A stretch of DNA of 64,000 nt from Ifrita kowaldi (Eukaryota; Chordata; Aves; Passeriformes; Cinclosomatidae), in the NCBI GenBank assembly GCA_013398055.1, contig VZRS01007670.1:372001-436000 (forward strand), given 5' to 3'. The notes under the pieces were generated by a model. The model worked only from the letters and a program-made list of their open reading frames with translations, had not been told where the DNA came from and did not search any database. Numbering within the stretch: position 1 is the first letter of the stretch; every line of letters begins with the position of its first letter. The position numbers and the translations under genes were made by a program. This document shows, in pieces, positions 1 through 13,335 of this stretch.

Positions 1-300
1 AGTTGAGCAAGCTAGAGAAAGTCCAAGAGAGAAGAGTAAGAATGATGAGGGATTTTGAAGACATGACCTGTAAAAGATATTGATAGGATTAGTTTTATTG
101 AATCTACAAAAAGGAAGACTCAGAGAAAATGTGTTGTCTCTGTTATGTACAAATATGTTGCAAACAGGACGATGATACTGCTTTTCTTGTCCACTTAATG
201 AAAGAGAAGAATAAATGGGGTTAATCTACAGATTAAGTTTAGGGTAAAAAACATAAAAACTTATCAGGCAGTAAATCTCTGGAATAAACCACCCACACGT
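1..300 (+). mobile_element. Degraded CR1 LINE, near-3' fragment
   Basis: The order of phrases follows the distal part of avian CR1: a gagagaagagtaagaatgatgaggg segment (the 'several pieces, add up, attach to bird-specific consensus' region), then a GTTAATCT...TTAGGG segment, then a CAGGCAGTAAATCTCTGGAATAAACCACC block corresponding to the CR1 'tggaatagactgcc' stretch. It is heavily mutated and cut by the window edge at its 5' side. The extreme 3' terminus (ATTCTATG-type repeats) is not seen, so the copy stops or becomes unrecognisable near position 300. No coding capacity remains. This is judged from memory of the consensus, and a repeat-library alignment would fix the borders. Confidence 0.55.
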
Positions 301-3300
301 ATTTTCTTTTCTGGAGTTTTCTTCAAATTTGCCAAATGTCTGACAAATGAGTCAGGTATAATTGCTTTTCTTTATTTCATGTAGCTGAAGTAGATGTTCT
401 GTGAGATCTCATTTCCCGTTCATTAGTATGAATCCATAACATTTATGTTTATTGTACCAGGTTTATTTAGCATTTCTGTGCCTTGGTTCCTTATGCTTAA
501 AATAAAATGATACTCTTTCTACATTTGGTAGTCGTGGTGAGAGTATATGTACATGAAATATTTAGATTGCTTGGGTGCTGTGACAATGGAAGCCATATAC
601 CTTTACACCGTAGAGTGACAGACAGCTACTCTATGCAAAGTCATTGTGAAAATGACATTTCTTTGCCTTGAGTTCTTGTTTTCTATTTCTGGGAGATAGG
701 AAGATAGAGTGGCTTCACAGGAAGGAAGGAAGTAAAGGAAGTATCTAACCTCAGTTGTGCCTCTTGGGACCCATTGGACAATTTTTGGAGAAGTGTTATT
801 TGCATATCTCAAATCAACTCTTTGGCAAGTATGGGAAAAGTTCCCAGCTGCCAGTTTTGACAGCCACAATTCTGGCAGCTGTTAGTCTTGAAGGGGAAGG
901 AGACAAAAAAAAAAAGAAAAAAGTAATGGCATTTGTATTTTTGTAGAGCTTGGGTGACATTTAATATTACCTGCTGAAAATAATAAAAATAAAAAGGCAC
1001 GAATGTGAAGGAGAGAAAAGGGTTCCAACTCATGGAGCAGATAATAGTTATTTAGTATTTTAAAGCAACTCAATGACTATTTCACCTCTGAACAGTTCCT
1101 CTTGCAGCTAGTTAAACTGAAAGTAGAAATAAGAAATTATAGGCTGAAGGAATGGGGTTAAAAATAAATCCTCAAGTGGGCCGGCAAACTGCAACTTCTT
1201 GGGGAAAAGTGGTTTAGCAAATGTCAGTTTTCTGTTGTTATTTTCACAAGAAAAGGTCTGATACTGCTAACTATTTCTCAAAAGGGAGGTTACTTTAATA
1301 TAGAGGTAAAGACATATAATAGTGATTGTATAGAATAAATAGTTTTTTAGGTGTTGGAAGGATTTAGAGGGAAAACTTTACAAAGGGGAGAGATGCTGTT
1401 TCATGCATTTTATTTTTACTTGCAATATTTTGATTGTACTTCTAAACAATAAAACAGATTAATTTTTTCAATGAAGTGTAAGGGGATTTTAAAGAGACAT
1501 CTTGATGTGGCTTGGTACTGGTTGCTGGCCATTTTAGTGGGACTTGTATTTTCATTCACTAGGGGACTCCAGTCTTCTGAATGCAAAGCTGATGTTACAA
1601 GAAATTTTGCTTGATTAGGAAGTATGTAATTTGACCTAAAGGTCACATTACATTTTCTCTTGTGTTGAGGTATTATGGATAGTATTAATCTGTACTCGTC
1701 TTTTGTTTTCTGCTACATGTTATCATGATGCATTTCCATTACAATAGCAAATAGCCTGTCAACACATTTACTGGACCGTAACCCCCTTGGGATAATCACT
1801 GAATTTTCACCAAGACTGCAATGATTAGTGTTTCTGATTATGATAATCAAATAACTAATTAGCTATCACGTTTCAGAAAAGACATAAAATTTAAAGTGTT
1901 TTCAGAATATGTTAAGACACAAGTTTTTAGGTACTTCCACTATTTTTTCTTTTTTTCCCGAAAGCTTAGAACATGTAGGATGAAATGGAAGTTGCTACTT
2001 TTTTACTGAAAAGAAGCTGAGTTGTTTCTCGCTCTGTCCTGTATTTCTGTTTCTTCCCCATAATTTTGAGCACAGCTGATTAAAAAATACTGTGGAATTA
2101 CAAATGGACTGTGTAAGAAAAGGCAACACATTCTGTTTCTGGGGTTTGTATATTTCTTTTCCCTTTTCTTTACATTTTGTGCCCTCTTTTTCAGGTTTTC
2201 AGAAGTGTTAAAGTCTGATTAGATGTGAGCGTATAGGCAGAGATGGGTCTGATCTTCACAGATAGCCTCACAGTGGTGCTGCATTGTGGCATTGAGGTGG
2301 TGTTCTTCTCACCTTTGTGTCTATTTTCTCTTTTTGTATTTGAACATATCGAAAACATGTGGTGGTGTTTAATTCAGATTTCCTGCCTTCAGAACTGAGT
2401 GTCTGACTGCAGTTTCTGGGCTTTGGTGGTTGGTTTGTTTTGGTTTGTGTTTTTAAAAATTTATTTATTTGTTTAATGATATGTCAGAGAAAGAAGGCAA
2501 TGCTGGAGTTTGTTAAAGGATTCACTACAGGCAATTCCAATTCCTTATTCTTTTCCAGAACTACTGTTGGATCCAGATACTTGTAATTGCATTGTTTTCC
2601 ACACTGTCCTTCATCTGTGCTCATTTTAAATGTCACAGAGAGAGGTGGTGACATTATGCTAATTTGTAATGGATTCCAGTGTTACATTGCCCCATTTCTT
2701 TGACCTCAGCAAAGAGCACTTGCTGAGAAGAACAGAGGATGATTACCTCCCCCCTGAGCATGAACTAGCTGCTATGGCTACATGACCTTGGATTTAAAGA
2801 ATAAACTCTAAAATTGCTGTGCAGAGGTTGTACAGGTTTTGTGCCTAAAACAAAGAAAGGATTTCAAAGAGAATTTTTTTCTCCTCTGTGGCTGAGTTTA
2901 TAAATTCTTCCCCATGCAATGTATCTCTTATTCAGAAATTCCCCTGTCTAAGCTTCTGAGATCAGTTTTCAGTAAATGTGAAAAGAACTGTGGCTCACAT
3001 ATATTTAGGATATGCTCTTTAAGAGATATGAAGCTTTTATAGGAGAATTAGATGAAAGACAAAGTATTGGAGTTTATTATGAGTTCATGGCTGGAATTAG
3101 ACTGTACCTGTATCAAGACAGGGATCTTGCCTGAAAGATTGCTGTGGTTTGATCCTCCTGCAGCCTAAATGCAGGAATTATTGAGCTCCCAACTACAAAA
3201 AGACTCTCAAAGCAGCCCCTGAAACTATATCAATTCCGAACTGCTAGAATATAAAAAAATGGTGACAGGATCAAAGCCATAGTCCAGCCATTGCCACTCT

Positions 3301-6300
3301 TTTTAAAAGAGAACTGAACAGGGTCATGTGAGAGGACCTTATGAATGGTGGAACTGAAGGAAGATTTCAATCTCCCTTTGAAAATATACTGGCATTAATA
3401 TGATTTTGAAGAGCATGAATAAGGAGTTTTATAGTCAAAGAACTGCTGCAGGAGCAGGTTTTGGCCTTTTTAAAGTCAGTTACAATTACACTGGAGCTCC
3501 AAATAAGAGGTGAGTAAAGCCTGAGGACATAATTCTGAATTCATTCCTCACCCAAAACTCCCCCTCATGCTCCATGGGAGGATAAGGGGGAGTTTTGTGT
3601 TATGCAACACTGCTTCAGTTCTTCAGTTCTGGTTCACAGTGAAAGACAAATCCATTGTACAACTTTCTTATTTCTTCTGCATCAAAAAAACAAACAAAAA
3701 AAAAACCAAAAACCCAACAAAAAAACCACAAACAAATAAAAGAGAAAAATTCCAGTAAACAGATTGGAATTCCTTTTGGGAGAAACAATCTGGTTTCTCC
3801 AAATGTGTTCTGGTACTTTGATTTTGAAACATTAGGTGGCTCACACTTGGCGAAAGTCAAAGGCTATTGATTTCTGCCCGTGGAATAACTAATATTTTCA
3901 TATAATACCTTTGATTTTGAATCTTGACACTAATTATTTTTTTCTCTTGATGATTACCAGATCATTAATAGTACTGAAGTGAAATCTCTAAGACTATCAA
4001 CAATTTGCTGGATTTGATTTTTTCCATCAGCAGAATAGGAAAAGTAAAATTGTGCTCTGAACAGATGCACAGTGAATGTCAATTGTAGGTTACTGTAGCA
4101 TTTTCCCCTCCATTTTATAGATGGATTTTACTTGTTCTTGAAGGAATAGACTTTAGCTTTGATACTCTTTTGAGCTTAATAGATTTTAAAATTTCAGAGT
4201 GGGGTAGATTTTTGCAGATTTAAAATGAAGGTAAGAACAGTGATCTTAGTAAAAAAACCCTCAAGTTTTTCAGTTATACTGAATGTCTTCCTGTCTTCAT
4301 ATTTATTATCTTTTCACCTCTTGAAGCTTGCAATTGTTTGTGGTGCAAAGTTGGCAGAAAAGAGACGTTAAGATGGTATAAAAAGATGATTTTAATGTTC
4401 ATTATATTCTTATCTTACATAGTACAGGTTTGTGAATCAACTTACTTCAAAATATCACCTTTATTCTGGTCACATTCACTGTCCCAAGGTCCAAATAAAG
4501 TATTTTCTGTGTCTAAAATGAACACTTGTATGGGTGTGCACATGTATTTGTGCAGATAATGAACAGGGTTTTTGTGTGTGTGTGTGCTCAGAATATCCCT
4601 AATTATAAGACCCTAATACATTATTAAAATCTACAAAAATAAATCATATTTCTGTTATCTTTCTTTTTCCAAAAATTTCTAAACATATGCGAAGAAAAAA
4701 ATGAACTGTTTTCTTCGATGTCCAATCACCTCTGTAAGAGCTGCTGAAATGCATCTGCTTGTGGGTTGTGTAGAGTGCTTAGAAAGGTATTACAGTTTTA
4801 TTTAGCAAGAGGTAAATTTGAACTCTGAGCTAAAATACAGCTAGTTTCCATATTTAGACAGGCAATCACTTATTTTAATCAGATCTCAGTATTACAGTGT
4901 CGTACTTCACCTGTTTCATAAATAAATTTCTGTGGGAATATGGTGCGCAGGAGGCTGAGTTTTTTTTAGCACTGCTGTAAGGTCGTATTTCATATTAAAT
5001 ATCTAAAAGGAGTTAATTCTGTTGTGTAAAGCTAAGTTCATAAAATTGTATGATACAAATAGTATGTTCACTACACTTCCAACACTTCAATTCTTTAGTA
5101 ATCTATTTAGCAGAAAAGGGAATGAAATCCTTTAGTTATCAATGAAAATATCTGATGTATTGTTCCTAACCCATTCTTTGGACCAAAATGACATTTGTAT
5201 TCATCTGGTTGTAAAGTTACAAATGCCTACATTTCTTGCCTTCATTTATTTTAAGCAGAATATCAAGGAAATCACAGTGATCTGTAATACAGATCTGTAG
5301 AGCTATTATCCTATTGCCATTTAAAACCTTTCATTGCATTTTCCTTCTATTAAACAAATTGAAATAAATTTCTTGGCAAGGCAATAACTGTAGGTGAGGA
5401 AGTAGCAAGGCAGATCCCATTACTGTTCAAAGCATATTTTGATGAAAATGTTTTTAAATGCATACCCATGGCAACTTGGACACAACAGGGGTATAAAATT
5501 CTAATACAATGGTTATGAACCATTGAAACCTGAGAAACAGGCAGAGAACATCTGAAAAATGTGATCCATACCAAAATGTTTCTGCATTCCTTCTGCTTTG
5601 TCAATAGTGACTTGAAATTGTGTCTGGTTTGAATATCGTATGATAGAAAGATGGACAGTAATTTAATATGAATAATCTCTGCAGTAGGGCTTTGCAATAC
5701 AAGATCAACTTTCCTAAATGTAAGGTTTTGCTTACCATTCTCCAATTGCTTCTTTTTTTCTTCATTTTTTTCCCTTGGCACACTTAATGTTTTGTCGGAT
5801 TTTAACTCAACTGGTCTGGCTTGCATATTGCAGATCATTTACTAGAAATCTGCTGGGTTATTTTCAGAAAGTTCTTCAGTTCTTAAATAAATCACCAACA
5901 ATTCAATTGTAAGTGTACATTTAATGTATTATTTGCAAACCCTTATTGTGAATGGTGGTTTATTTTACGTTTCTGCAGTATCTTGGCTGTTACATGTGCA
6001 ACAAATACACTGTTAAACTTCAGTTCTAATTTAAGTGTTGACAAGGAATATTAGTTTATTTTTTCTGTTTCATTATTCACTTTTAAACAAGCTATTTAAA
6101 AATAGATCTGGTTTAAATTAATTTTCCCTGATATTTTTAGGTGTGTTTAATTATGAACATATGCCATGGAGCTAAGTGTTCCAAATGTACTCTAATTGGA
6201 ATAAAACATGCAGTGGGGAAAAAAAATGTTATCATTATTTGATATCTTAATGTCTCAATTTAGTTTTAGTATCACAGTTTCAGAGTTAAAGGAAGAGAGT

Positions 6301-6309
6301 CATTCTTAA
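301..6309. other. Unique AT-rich noncoding stretch
   Basis: I see no gene here. The ORFs are short and have no recognisable domains. Contents are an A/C-rich tract at 3683-3750, a short (GT)n at about 4575-4588, and a 162-codon open frame on the minus strand at 5350-5838. That frame has no motif I recognise and is about the length expected as the longest chance ORF in AT-rich sequence of this size. Confidence 0.6.
3683..3750. repeat. A/C-rich low-complexity tract
   Basis: Runs of A broken by single or double C (AAACAAAC, AAAACC, AACCCAAC) extend over about 65 bp. The same composition, on either strand, recurs through the window (15.46, 24.98, 26.31, 30.91, 35.69, 40.10, 42.0, 52.18 and 58.44 kb). 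ORFs crossing it are composition artefacts. Confidence 0.85.
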
Positions 6310-6612
6310 CATGATGTATATCCCTGATTCGATCCTTATCCGCTGCTGCTTGTTGCTTTCCACTGTGAACGCCATTCCTCTTCACAGACACCTGGAAGTC
6401 TTGTCAGTGAAGACTCGGGCAAAGAAAGCATTCAGCACCTCAGCCTTGCTTGTGCCTGCTGTCACTAAGATACCTGCACTGTTCAGTAACATATGACATT
6501 TTCGCTGTTCACCCTTTCACTACCCACATCGTAATAGAAATTCTTGTTGTTCTAATGTCCAGTGCAAGTGGCAGTTTTAGGTGAGTTTTTGCTCTCCCAA
6601 CACCAGCTCTCT
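6310..6612 (-). mobile_element. CR1 LINE ORF2 fragment (minus strand)
   Basis: Read on the minus strand, the segment translates to a stretch containing KAEVLNAFFARVFTDKTS. This corresponds to the conserved region just upstream of the reverse-transcriptase domain in CR1 ORF2 (typically K-A-E-x-L-N-A-F-F-A-S-V-F). On the plus strand the matching phrase is ACTCGGGCAAAGAAAGCATTCAGCACCTCAGCC. Only about 300 bp is recognisable, so it is truncated at both ends and cannot be functional. It lies about 120 bp from an oppositely oriented CR1 3' fragment, so the two are probably separate insertions. Confidence 0.75.
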
Positions 6613-6728
6613 GTGCCCTAGAAGTGCTTCTAAATTGCTCCTTTTGTAACTTGTTCTGCTTTCCTCTCTCGTAAAATGCCTTTTTTCAAAAATGGAACAA
6701 TACAGTATTGTATAACTATATATAGTTG

Positions 6729-7265
6729 TGAGACCACCAGAGTGAGGGAGGTGATTCTGTCCCTCTGCTGGGGTCCCCAGTACAGGAAGGACATCAGCCC
6801 ATTGGAGTGAGTCCAGAGGAGGGCCACCAAGAAGGATTAGAGGTATGGATCCCTTCTCCTGTGAGGAAAGGCTGAGAGAGTTGGGGTTATTCAGCCTGGA
6901 GAGGAGAAGGCTTTGAGGTGACCTAATTGCAGCCCTCCAGTACCTGAAAGGAGCCTACAAGAAAGACAGAGAGGGACTTTTTACAAGAGTGTGTAGTGAC
7001 AGGACAAGGGGCAATTTTAAACTGAAAAAGAATAGATTTAGATTAGGTATTACGAAGAAATTCTTTACTGTGAGGGTCGTGAAGTGCTGGAACTGGTTGC
7101 CCAAAAAGTTGTAGATGCCCCCTTCCAGGAGGTAAGACCACACTGGAAAGGGCTCTTAAGGAGCAATTTGGTCTAGTGGAAGGTGTCCCTGCCCAGGGCA
7201 GGGGCATTGAAGCTAGATGAGCTTTAAGGTTCCTTCCAACCCAAGCCATTCCATGATTCTGTGAT
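6729..7265 (+). mobile_element. 5'-truncated CR1 LINE with intact 3' end
   Basis: This is the clearest repeat in the window. It runs through the canonical CR1 3' region in order: AGTCCAGAGGAGGGCCACCAAGAAG; AGGAAAGGCTGAGAGAGTTGGGGTTATTCAGCCTGGAGA; GACCTAATTGCAGCCCTCCAGTACCTGAAAGG; the GTGAGGGTCGTGAAGTGCTGGAACTGGTTGCCC block; and the terminal CCTTCCAACCCAAGCCATTCCATGATTCTGTGAT. About 540 bp survives of a family whose full elements are about 4.5 kb. Such 5' truncation is normal for CR1, which inserts by target-primed reverse transcription. Only the C-terminal end of ORF2 and the 3' UTR could be included, and no usable frame is left. Confidence 0.95.
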
Positions 7266-9422
7266 ACTCTAGTATAATACACTACTAGTATATGATATAA
7301 AAAGAAATTGCAGCTTTATAAATATTCTGCTTCCTGGTGTATTATTATCCTGTGATATTTGCAATGATACAAGCCAATGCATATTTACTTGTAATTATTT
7401 ATTTGCTGTTGACATCCAACAGTCTTTCGTAGTATACTTCAGCCTTTTTATGACTAATTAAGTGCTTATTCAAATTGGTTGGGAAATATTTCAGTAGTAT
7501 TTAACATGTACCAAACCTGACTGAGTGTGCATCAGACAGAGTGGATGAGAGTCAACATCCTTTTCCTGATAAACACATTTTTGAGAACACTGTAAGAATT
7601 GTTATTGACCCAAGTTGTTGAATAAGCAAGGTTTCCATCTTAAGGTTTCAATTCTACAAAAATGTAAAAGTCAGGTAAGTGCTTTGAAGGAATAAAATGG
7701 CTACTGATGGTAGTAATATCCTTTTCAGGTGTAAAGCTATGTAAATATACACGTATGGGACGTGTGTATGTGCATTTTTATGCACAACATAAACAAATGG
7801 TTGTTTGATTACCTTCCTCCTGCCACAGACCCCATTTTGTTATCTATTTAGTTTTGAAGAAATTTCCCACTTTGTTTTCTAAGGAACTTGGAGTGTAGTC
7901 CTTACCTATTCCTTCCACTTCATGTTCTTTAAACTCTCTTTCCTCACTAAAAGATGTGAAAGAATAAATTTACTTCAGGACTTTTAAATTTAGAGCATGG
8001 GGTTCTTAATGAGGGAGTAGCAATTGAAGCAAATAAATAAATAAAACATGGTTTAGTGAGGAATAACTGGGGTAGCTGAGAGAGTGCTAACTCAGTCCTG
8101 ATGTCTGTTGGTATTTTGATGCATCCTGCAGCATAAATATAAGACTCCTGCCTCCTTAATTATAGCAAACACATTTTATAATGGTTCTATTGATCTTTTG
8201 TGAACAATGTTGATCTTGTAGGAAGGGTAGATGGTGCAGCTAAATAACAACGTACACTGCTATTGCTTTCCAGCGGGGTACTGGCATTGAGTGCTTCTCA
8301 AACAAAAATATTCAATTATTTGTGTAATTTATGCAGCATATATTTCCAATATTCTAAAAAGCAAGTGAATATTGTTCTCAATTTCATGACTGGGATTGTT
8401 ATCAGCTTCTGTCATTTGTAGGAAATTACATCCTAAAATCTCAGTAGATAGTGTGTAGCTGCTGCAAAAGCTAGTGAGATGAGGTAATGCTATGTAGGCA
8501 GTGCAGATTGTCCCTGATTGAATACAGACTGAATATAGCGTTTAGAAGAACTTTTGCCAATCACTGAAAATAATCATTATGTAATTAAAATGAAAGAAAT
8601 GCCTTCCTGGATTGAGTGACTTTTTATAAGGAAACTAATTAGTGATCTTAAAATAACAATGATATTTCAAGCTGGATAAACCTTGCAGAAAAATGGTAGC
8701 AAGGATCATAAAGTACAATGAAGTTCAAGTTTTCCTACCTTTTTCCAGTCGCTTGTCAACAACATTTTTGCCCACAAGTGCTGAGTTCCGGTACTGAGAA
8801 GGAAATCTCTGACCTTGTCTAAAGAAGGGGTTCTTTGTATTAAGCTATGTTTAATTATTGATTAGATAAAATAGCTAATCCTGAGATACAAAATATAGAA
8901 CTCTGTAATTTTTTTCCTGGTCTCGAACTGTTTTTTTAATCTAATCTTTTATTATTTAAGTAGAGTTTGGAAACACAAGCTGACTGTATAAACTGTGTCA
9001 AATATCTCATTCCAGGAGACAGACAAAATCCTTCTGACGTTACTCGCAAGGGATAGTTTTACATAATTCAGTGCAATTGGAAAGAGTATTTGATAATAAG
9101 AATAAAGGTCAGAAACACAGGAGGAAAAATTGTCTTCCTTTTACAAACAAAAAGCATAAGTACACTATGTGCCAAATATCATGCGTCATTGGATGGGGGA
9201 ATGAATTGTGTGGGATCTGACAAGTTCCCAGTGCTATCTAATGGCATTTTAAAATCTCATGTTTTATTGTGACTTTTCAGAAATACTGTTTGTTACAATT
9301 TAGCAGATCCTTCAAAGAAATTACATGCTCTCCAGGAAAATGAACAGCTATAGGAGGCAAGCATGCTTACTTGTACAATTGAGACCGCTGAATTCATTCT
9401 ATCTCTCTCACAAGATAGAAAA

Positions 9423-9470
9423 GCAGCAGTATTTCAAAAGAAAACATTTAGATTTTTACAATACTGCTGC
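9423..9470. repeat. Perfect 11-bp inverted repeat (hairpin)
   Basis: GCAGCAGTATT at 9423-9433 is matched by AATACTGCTGC at 9460-9470, separated by 26 nt. The match stops sharply on both sides. A transcript could fold into a stem-loop. The stem is shorter than that of a typical pre-miRNA (about 22 bp or more), and I do not recognise a known miRNA seed. Confidence 0.7.
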
Positions 9471-12400
9471 AAAATTACACAATTTGCTGCCAAGAAAGTA
9501 GAACATAGGGGTCCTATTCAGTGACCTTTGGTGCAAAGACATACCGGACTGAAGTTGGTAAATACTTTTGTAGCCTATTTGTCATTATGGAATTTTCTTA
9601 CCTTATGTATCCATCATTAAATATTCCTTACCATAAGAAAAAATGCTGAAAACCCATAAAGACTTTTAATAAGTAGGTAGACTGGGGTTCAAGATACCAT
9701 TTTGGGAGAAGTTTGATCTGAGCCTGACAAGGTCTCATTCATTCATTCTGAATGAACAAGGATTTTTATGGTGTCCTTTCTTTCAGTCCCCAGACTCCTT
9801 GTTGCACTTGTTAGCTGAGAAGAGGAAATGTTTATAAAATGTGGGGAGGATAGGAGCAGGATGTAAGTCCTAACTCTGTTCACTGCAATGATGAGCCACA
9901 TTTTGTTGATGCATGCTGAGTTCTGCTCTGTCAATAATTTGGACCACTCTAAGGTCAAAACTGCAGATCCCATCTTGGCCTCGAGTCCTGTTTGTGGCCT
10001 TGTGGTGTCAGTCCATGGCCCAAATACATATTATCTCTTTTTATGATTCGTATTATTTGTGGGATCTAAGACTGCTGTCATCTGAATAGGAGTCAGTAAC
10101 TGATGCAAACAGGTCATGATATCTTGATATTTTTTGGATGGGGAACAAAGCCTTGTCTTTCCATTAATATAGAAATAGGAAGGAACAGAACATGTGAGAT
10201 ACTTGCGTTTATATATTCACTTATTCCCTTGGGCAGTCACATTTTGTATTAGCTTAAGAACTGTAATATATAGCAGTATATATGGTAAGCAACAGTGATC
10301 TAGTTGGACTGTTTGAAAGGCACACAATTTCCTTGACAGCTGGCAGTGAAGACTTTGTATATAGTCAGTGCTTAATAATGCAGGACTAGGCCAAGCTCTA
10401 ACAGAGATCCATAGTCTGGAGCTGAGTTTCTATGAACCATTCAGCTTTCCCATGTAAAATTATTGGACTTTCAGGCTTATAGATATTTTCAGTGATTTCC
10501 ATGACTTGCTCTGTCTGGAGCACGCTTGATGTTATTTTTTCCTGCAGTGAAGCTCGTTATGGGTAATCACCTTGAGCTGTGAGTAGCTGACTAGTTTTTC
10601 ACAATCATTTGGCAGTCAAATTCGGTGCAAATCAGCCTAGCAAAGTTGACAGTATTCTTCTCACAACTGTGCATGAAATCCCTGTGTGATAATTTCTCAT
10701 TTGCAGAAGACTGGAAAAAGACATTATGAGGTATGTTTCTAGGGAGTCTTCATGTTTGTGTCACTGACTTTCTCCTTGATCACTTCAAGGGTTCTCTTTT
10801 ATGTTGCTGTTTCCTCATTAATTTTGTTGCCATTTTCAACCTGTTTTTCAATTCCTTTTTTTGTGTGTTATTTTACTGTGCCTTCTATAGGCTATTAATT
10901 TATTAATATTAGTTATATAAAATTAGACAAGGGAAAAAAAATACATTAGTGCCATGAAGTAAAATGGTCCTGAAAAGATGCTGCAGAAATACTGCTTTTC
11001 AGTCAAAAGAACTGCTTAAACTTGGCAAATCTTATTAGATTCTGGAGTTGGAAATTTCTTCTAGAGTCTTCTTAGTGCTTTTCGATTTTACTCAGATTTT
11101 GGTTTTTGTTTTTCTATTTAGCTCAGTAATCTGATTTTCAGAATGCTCTGACAAAAAACTACTGAGCATGTCCAGGTCAGATTCACGTTACATCATGAAC
11201 AGTGTATCACAAGCACATTGAGGTCAGAGTAAATGTCATTGGCAGGATGGGATAGTCTTCATTTACACAAAAATTTGAAATGTTTAGAGTATGCAGTTTA
11301 TTGACAAGTGCAACATAGGTCTTTCATAAGACCTACCAACATTAGCAGATTTGCCAATAGTATCCAACTCAGTCATCTCATAATCTGTGATTACCTTTCT
11401 TTGGCATTCATATCCCATTTGATTAAAGTCTTGTCCTTGAATTCTAGGTGCTTCCCAACTCTAGTCAGAGATCGCTTATTTAACACAAGATGGGGGTATC
11501 TCAACTTAGCTTTTTTCTTATGAGAGAAACTACTTATTAAATGCATTGCTTAATATACAAAGTTGACAAAGACATTCTAACTTATTATTTCCGCAGATTT
11601 AAAATTGGTGTGTCAAAGCTCTTAGTTTTAAATTTAGCATGGCAAGCGTCAGTGTCAAACACCATCGTCCAATTTTAAATAGAATGCGTTTTGGCAGGTG
11701 TGGGATTTCAGAAGATACCTAGATACAGATGAATTTAACTTAGATTTTTTTCACTTGCTTGAATTTAATTGAGTAGTTCAGTCTTAGTCTATCATTTTGC
11801 ATTTTCAGTGTCTTATGCTTATAACCAGGTCTTACCACGAAAGATATTTTGTTTCCTTTATGCATCTTCCCTGGTCCACAAAAGTTATTCAAGCAAAAAA
11901 GGCTGGAAACGTGCAGGTGTAAAATTGCAGCTTAAACATGGAAGTTAGATAATATCTTCTGACTCTCCTGGACTAACTTGAGCTCCTAGAGTTGATCTAC
12001 CCATGGAAGTCCAAAAATAGTTTAACTCTGGGTTTAGGATTCTTTAGGAATGTTTAACGGTGCACTGTAAGCCTAAACAGATCTTCCTGGTGATCTTGGC
12101 AATGACAGCAAAGGAATGGAATGAAAAAATACATTTCTTTAGGTTGATAAGAGTCAAGAAGCCCCCAGATTGTAGATTGACTTAATAATTGGGCTTGCCT
12201 GTTATCATTGCAATAATAGGAGTATGAGTAGCACAAAGTAGAAATAGACCAGTCTTTTTTCTTTTTCTCCCCATGTTGGAGGAAGAAGAAGAAACCTGCC
12301 CAAACACCCCTACTGACATCTCAGGTTGATTGTACGCTGTAGTCCAGCAATATGATTGCAGCATATGTATACACATTACTGATTAAGCAGATGCTTAACA

Positions 12401-13041
12401 TCTGATTAGCTGTGGCGATGTTGTGTTCAGAGTGGGCTGAAATGTTCTCACCCCTCATCCTTTGGGAGCTTGGGCAGACTGGTCTAGCAGTTGTCCTTAG
12501 CTCTTTCCACTACCATCATTGCCCAAGGTTATATTTGGGGTCTGACTGCAGAAGCACCTGGGACTGCAGTGTTGGCAGAACAGCGGGAATATAAATTGTA
12601 AATATAGATAAAGTATCGATTCCTCTTTCAGTGCTGGATTTGGTTCATTTGGTTCTTCCCTCTCCCCAGCTCTCCCTTTGTAGAGGGGGTTGTTGCTTGT
12701 TTTCCTTCCCTCCAGAACAAAAAAACCAGGAAAGATGTAGTTGAATGTGTCTTTGGCTCATGCAGTTGTGTCTATAAGAATATGATCTGTATTTCTCTGT
12801 ATTCCTTTATCCCTTCAGACCCCTTCGTGTATCTGAAGGTGCATTTGTCTAAGGAAGGGAGAAACTTAAGAAGTTAAGATAAAATATCAGTAATTGATAA
12901 GAAGCCAAAAAAGATTTCTTTTTGTGTGTGTTTTCTGTTTTATTAGTGTGGCTGCGTTTAATGCTCAGTGGTTTGCAATTTCAAGAAAAGTTTAAATCTC
13001 TGTGTACTCCCAAACCTGAAGCGCATTCTATGAAATATAGC

Positions 13042-13335
13042 TTATGAGGCACACATGCCTGTGCACTCACTTTCCCTAAAAAAATTTGAGAAAATGTCTC
13101 TGTCCTTCAGAAGTTGGATTTTCTTGCATTTTTTCACCTTTGTATAGCAAGACATTAGTGAAGTTCTTTTATCCCCTTCTTTTATTGCATCAATAAATGT
13201 TCTTGGCACACCCTGTTTGGCAACAGCTTTTACTGCATGCTCAAATAAAAACCAGTATGGAAGAGCATACAAACACAGTGTAATATCTTGAAGTGTGAAT
13301 TTGGAACCTTCAAACTGAGTTTGCAGCCTTGCCAT
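13042..13335 (-). pseudogene. Coding-like 97-codon ORF, possible retrocopy fragment
   Basis: On the minus strand an ATG at 13333-13335 opens 97 codons ending in TAA. The composition is balanced, with normal amounts of charged and hydrophobic residues: it begins MARLQTQFEG, includes an aromatic/hydrophobic patch (LYALPYWFLFEHAV, about residues 23-36), and then a lysine-rich section (TKVKKCKKIQLLKDRD, about residues 65-80). Most ORFs in this window are low-complexity by comparison. I do not recognise the family. There is no evident promoter, splice context, poly(A) tail or flanking duplication. Downstream of the stop the same frame stays open for about 28 further codons, which would suit a decayed retrocopy. 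It may equally be chance. Confidence 0.25.

Noticed and set aside
6311..6496. Plus-strand 61-codon ORF with plausible composition
   Set aside because: It is the antisense of the CR1 ORF2 fragment, which explains the coding-like bias.
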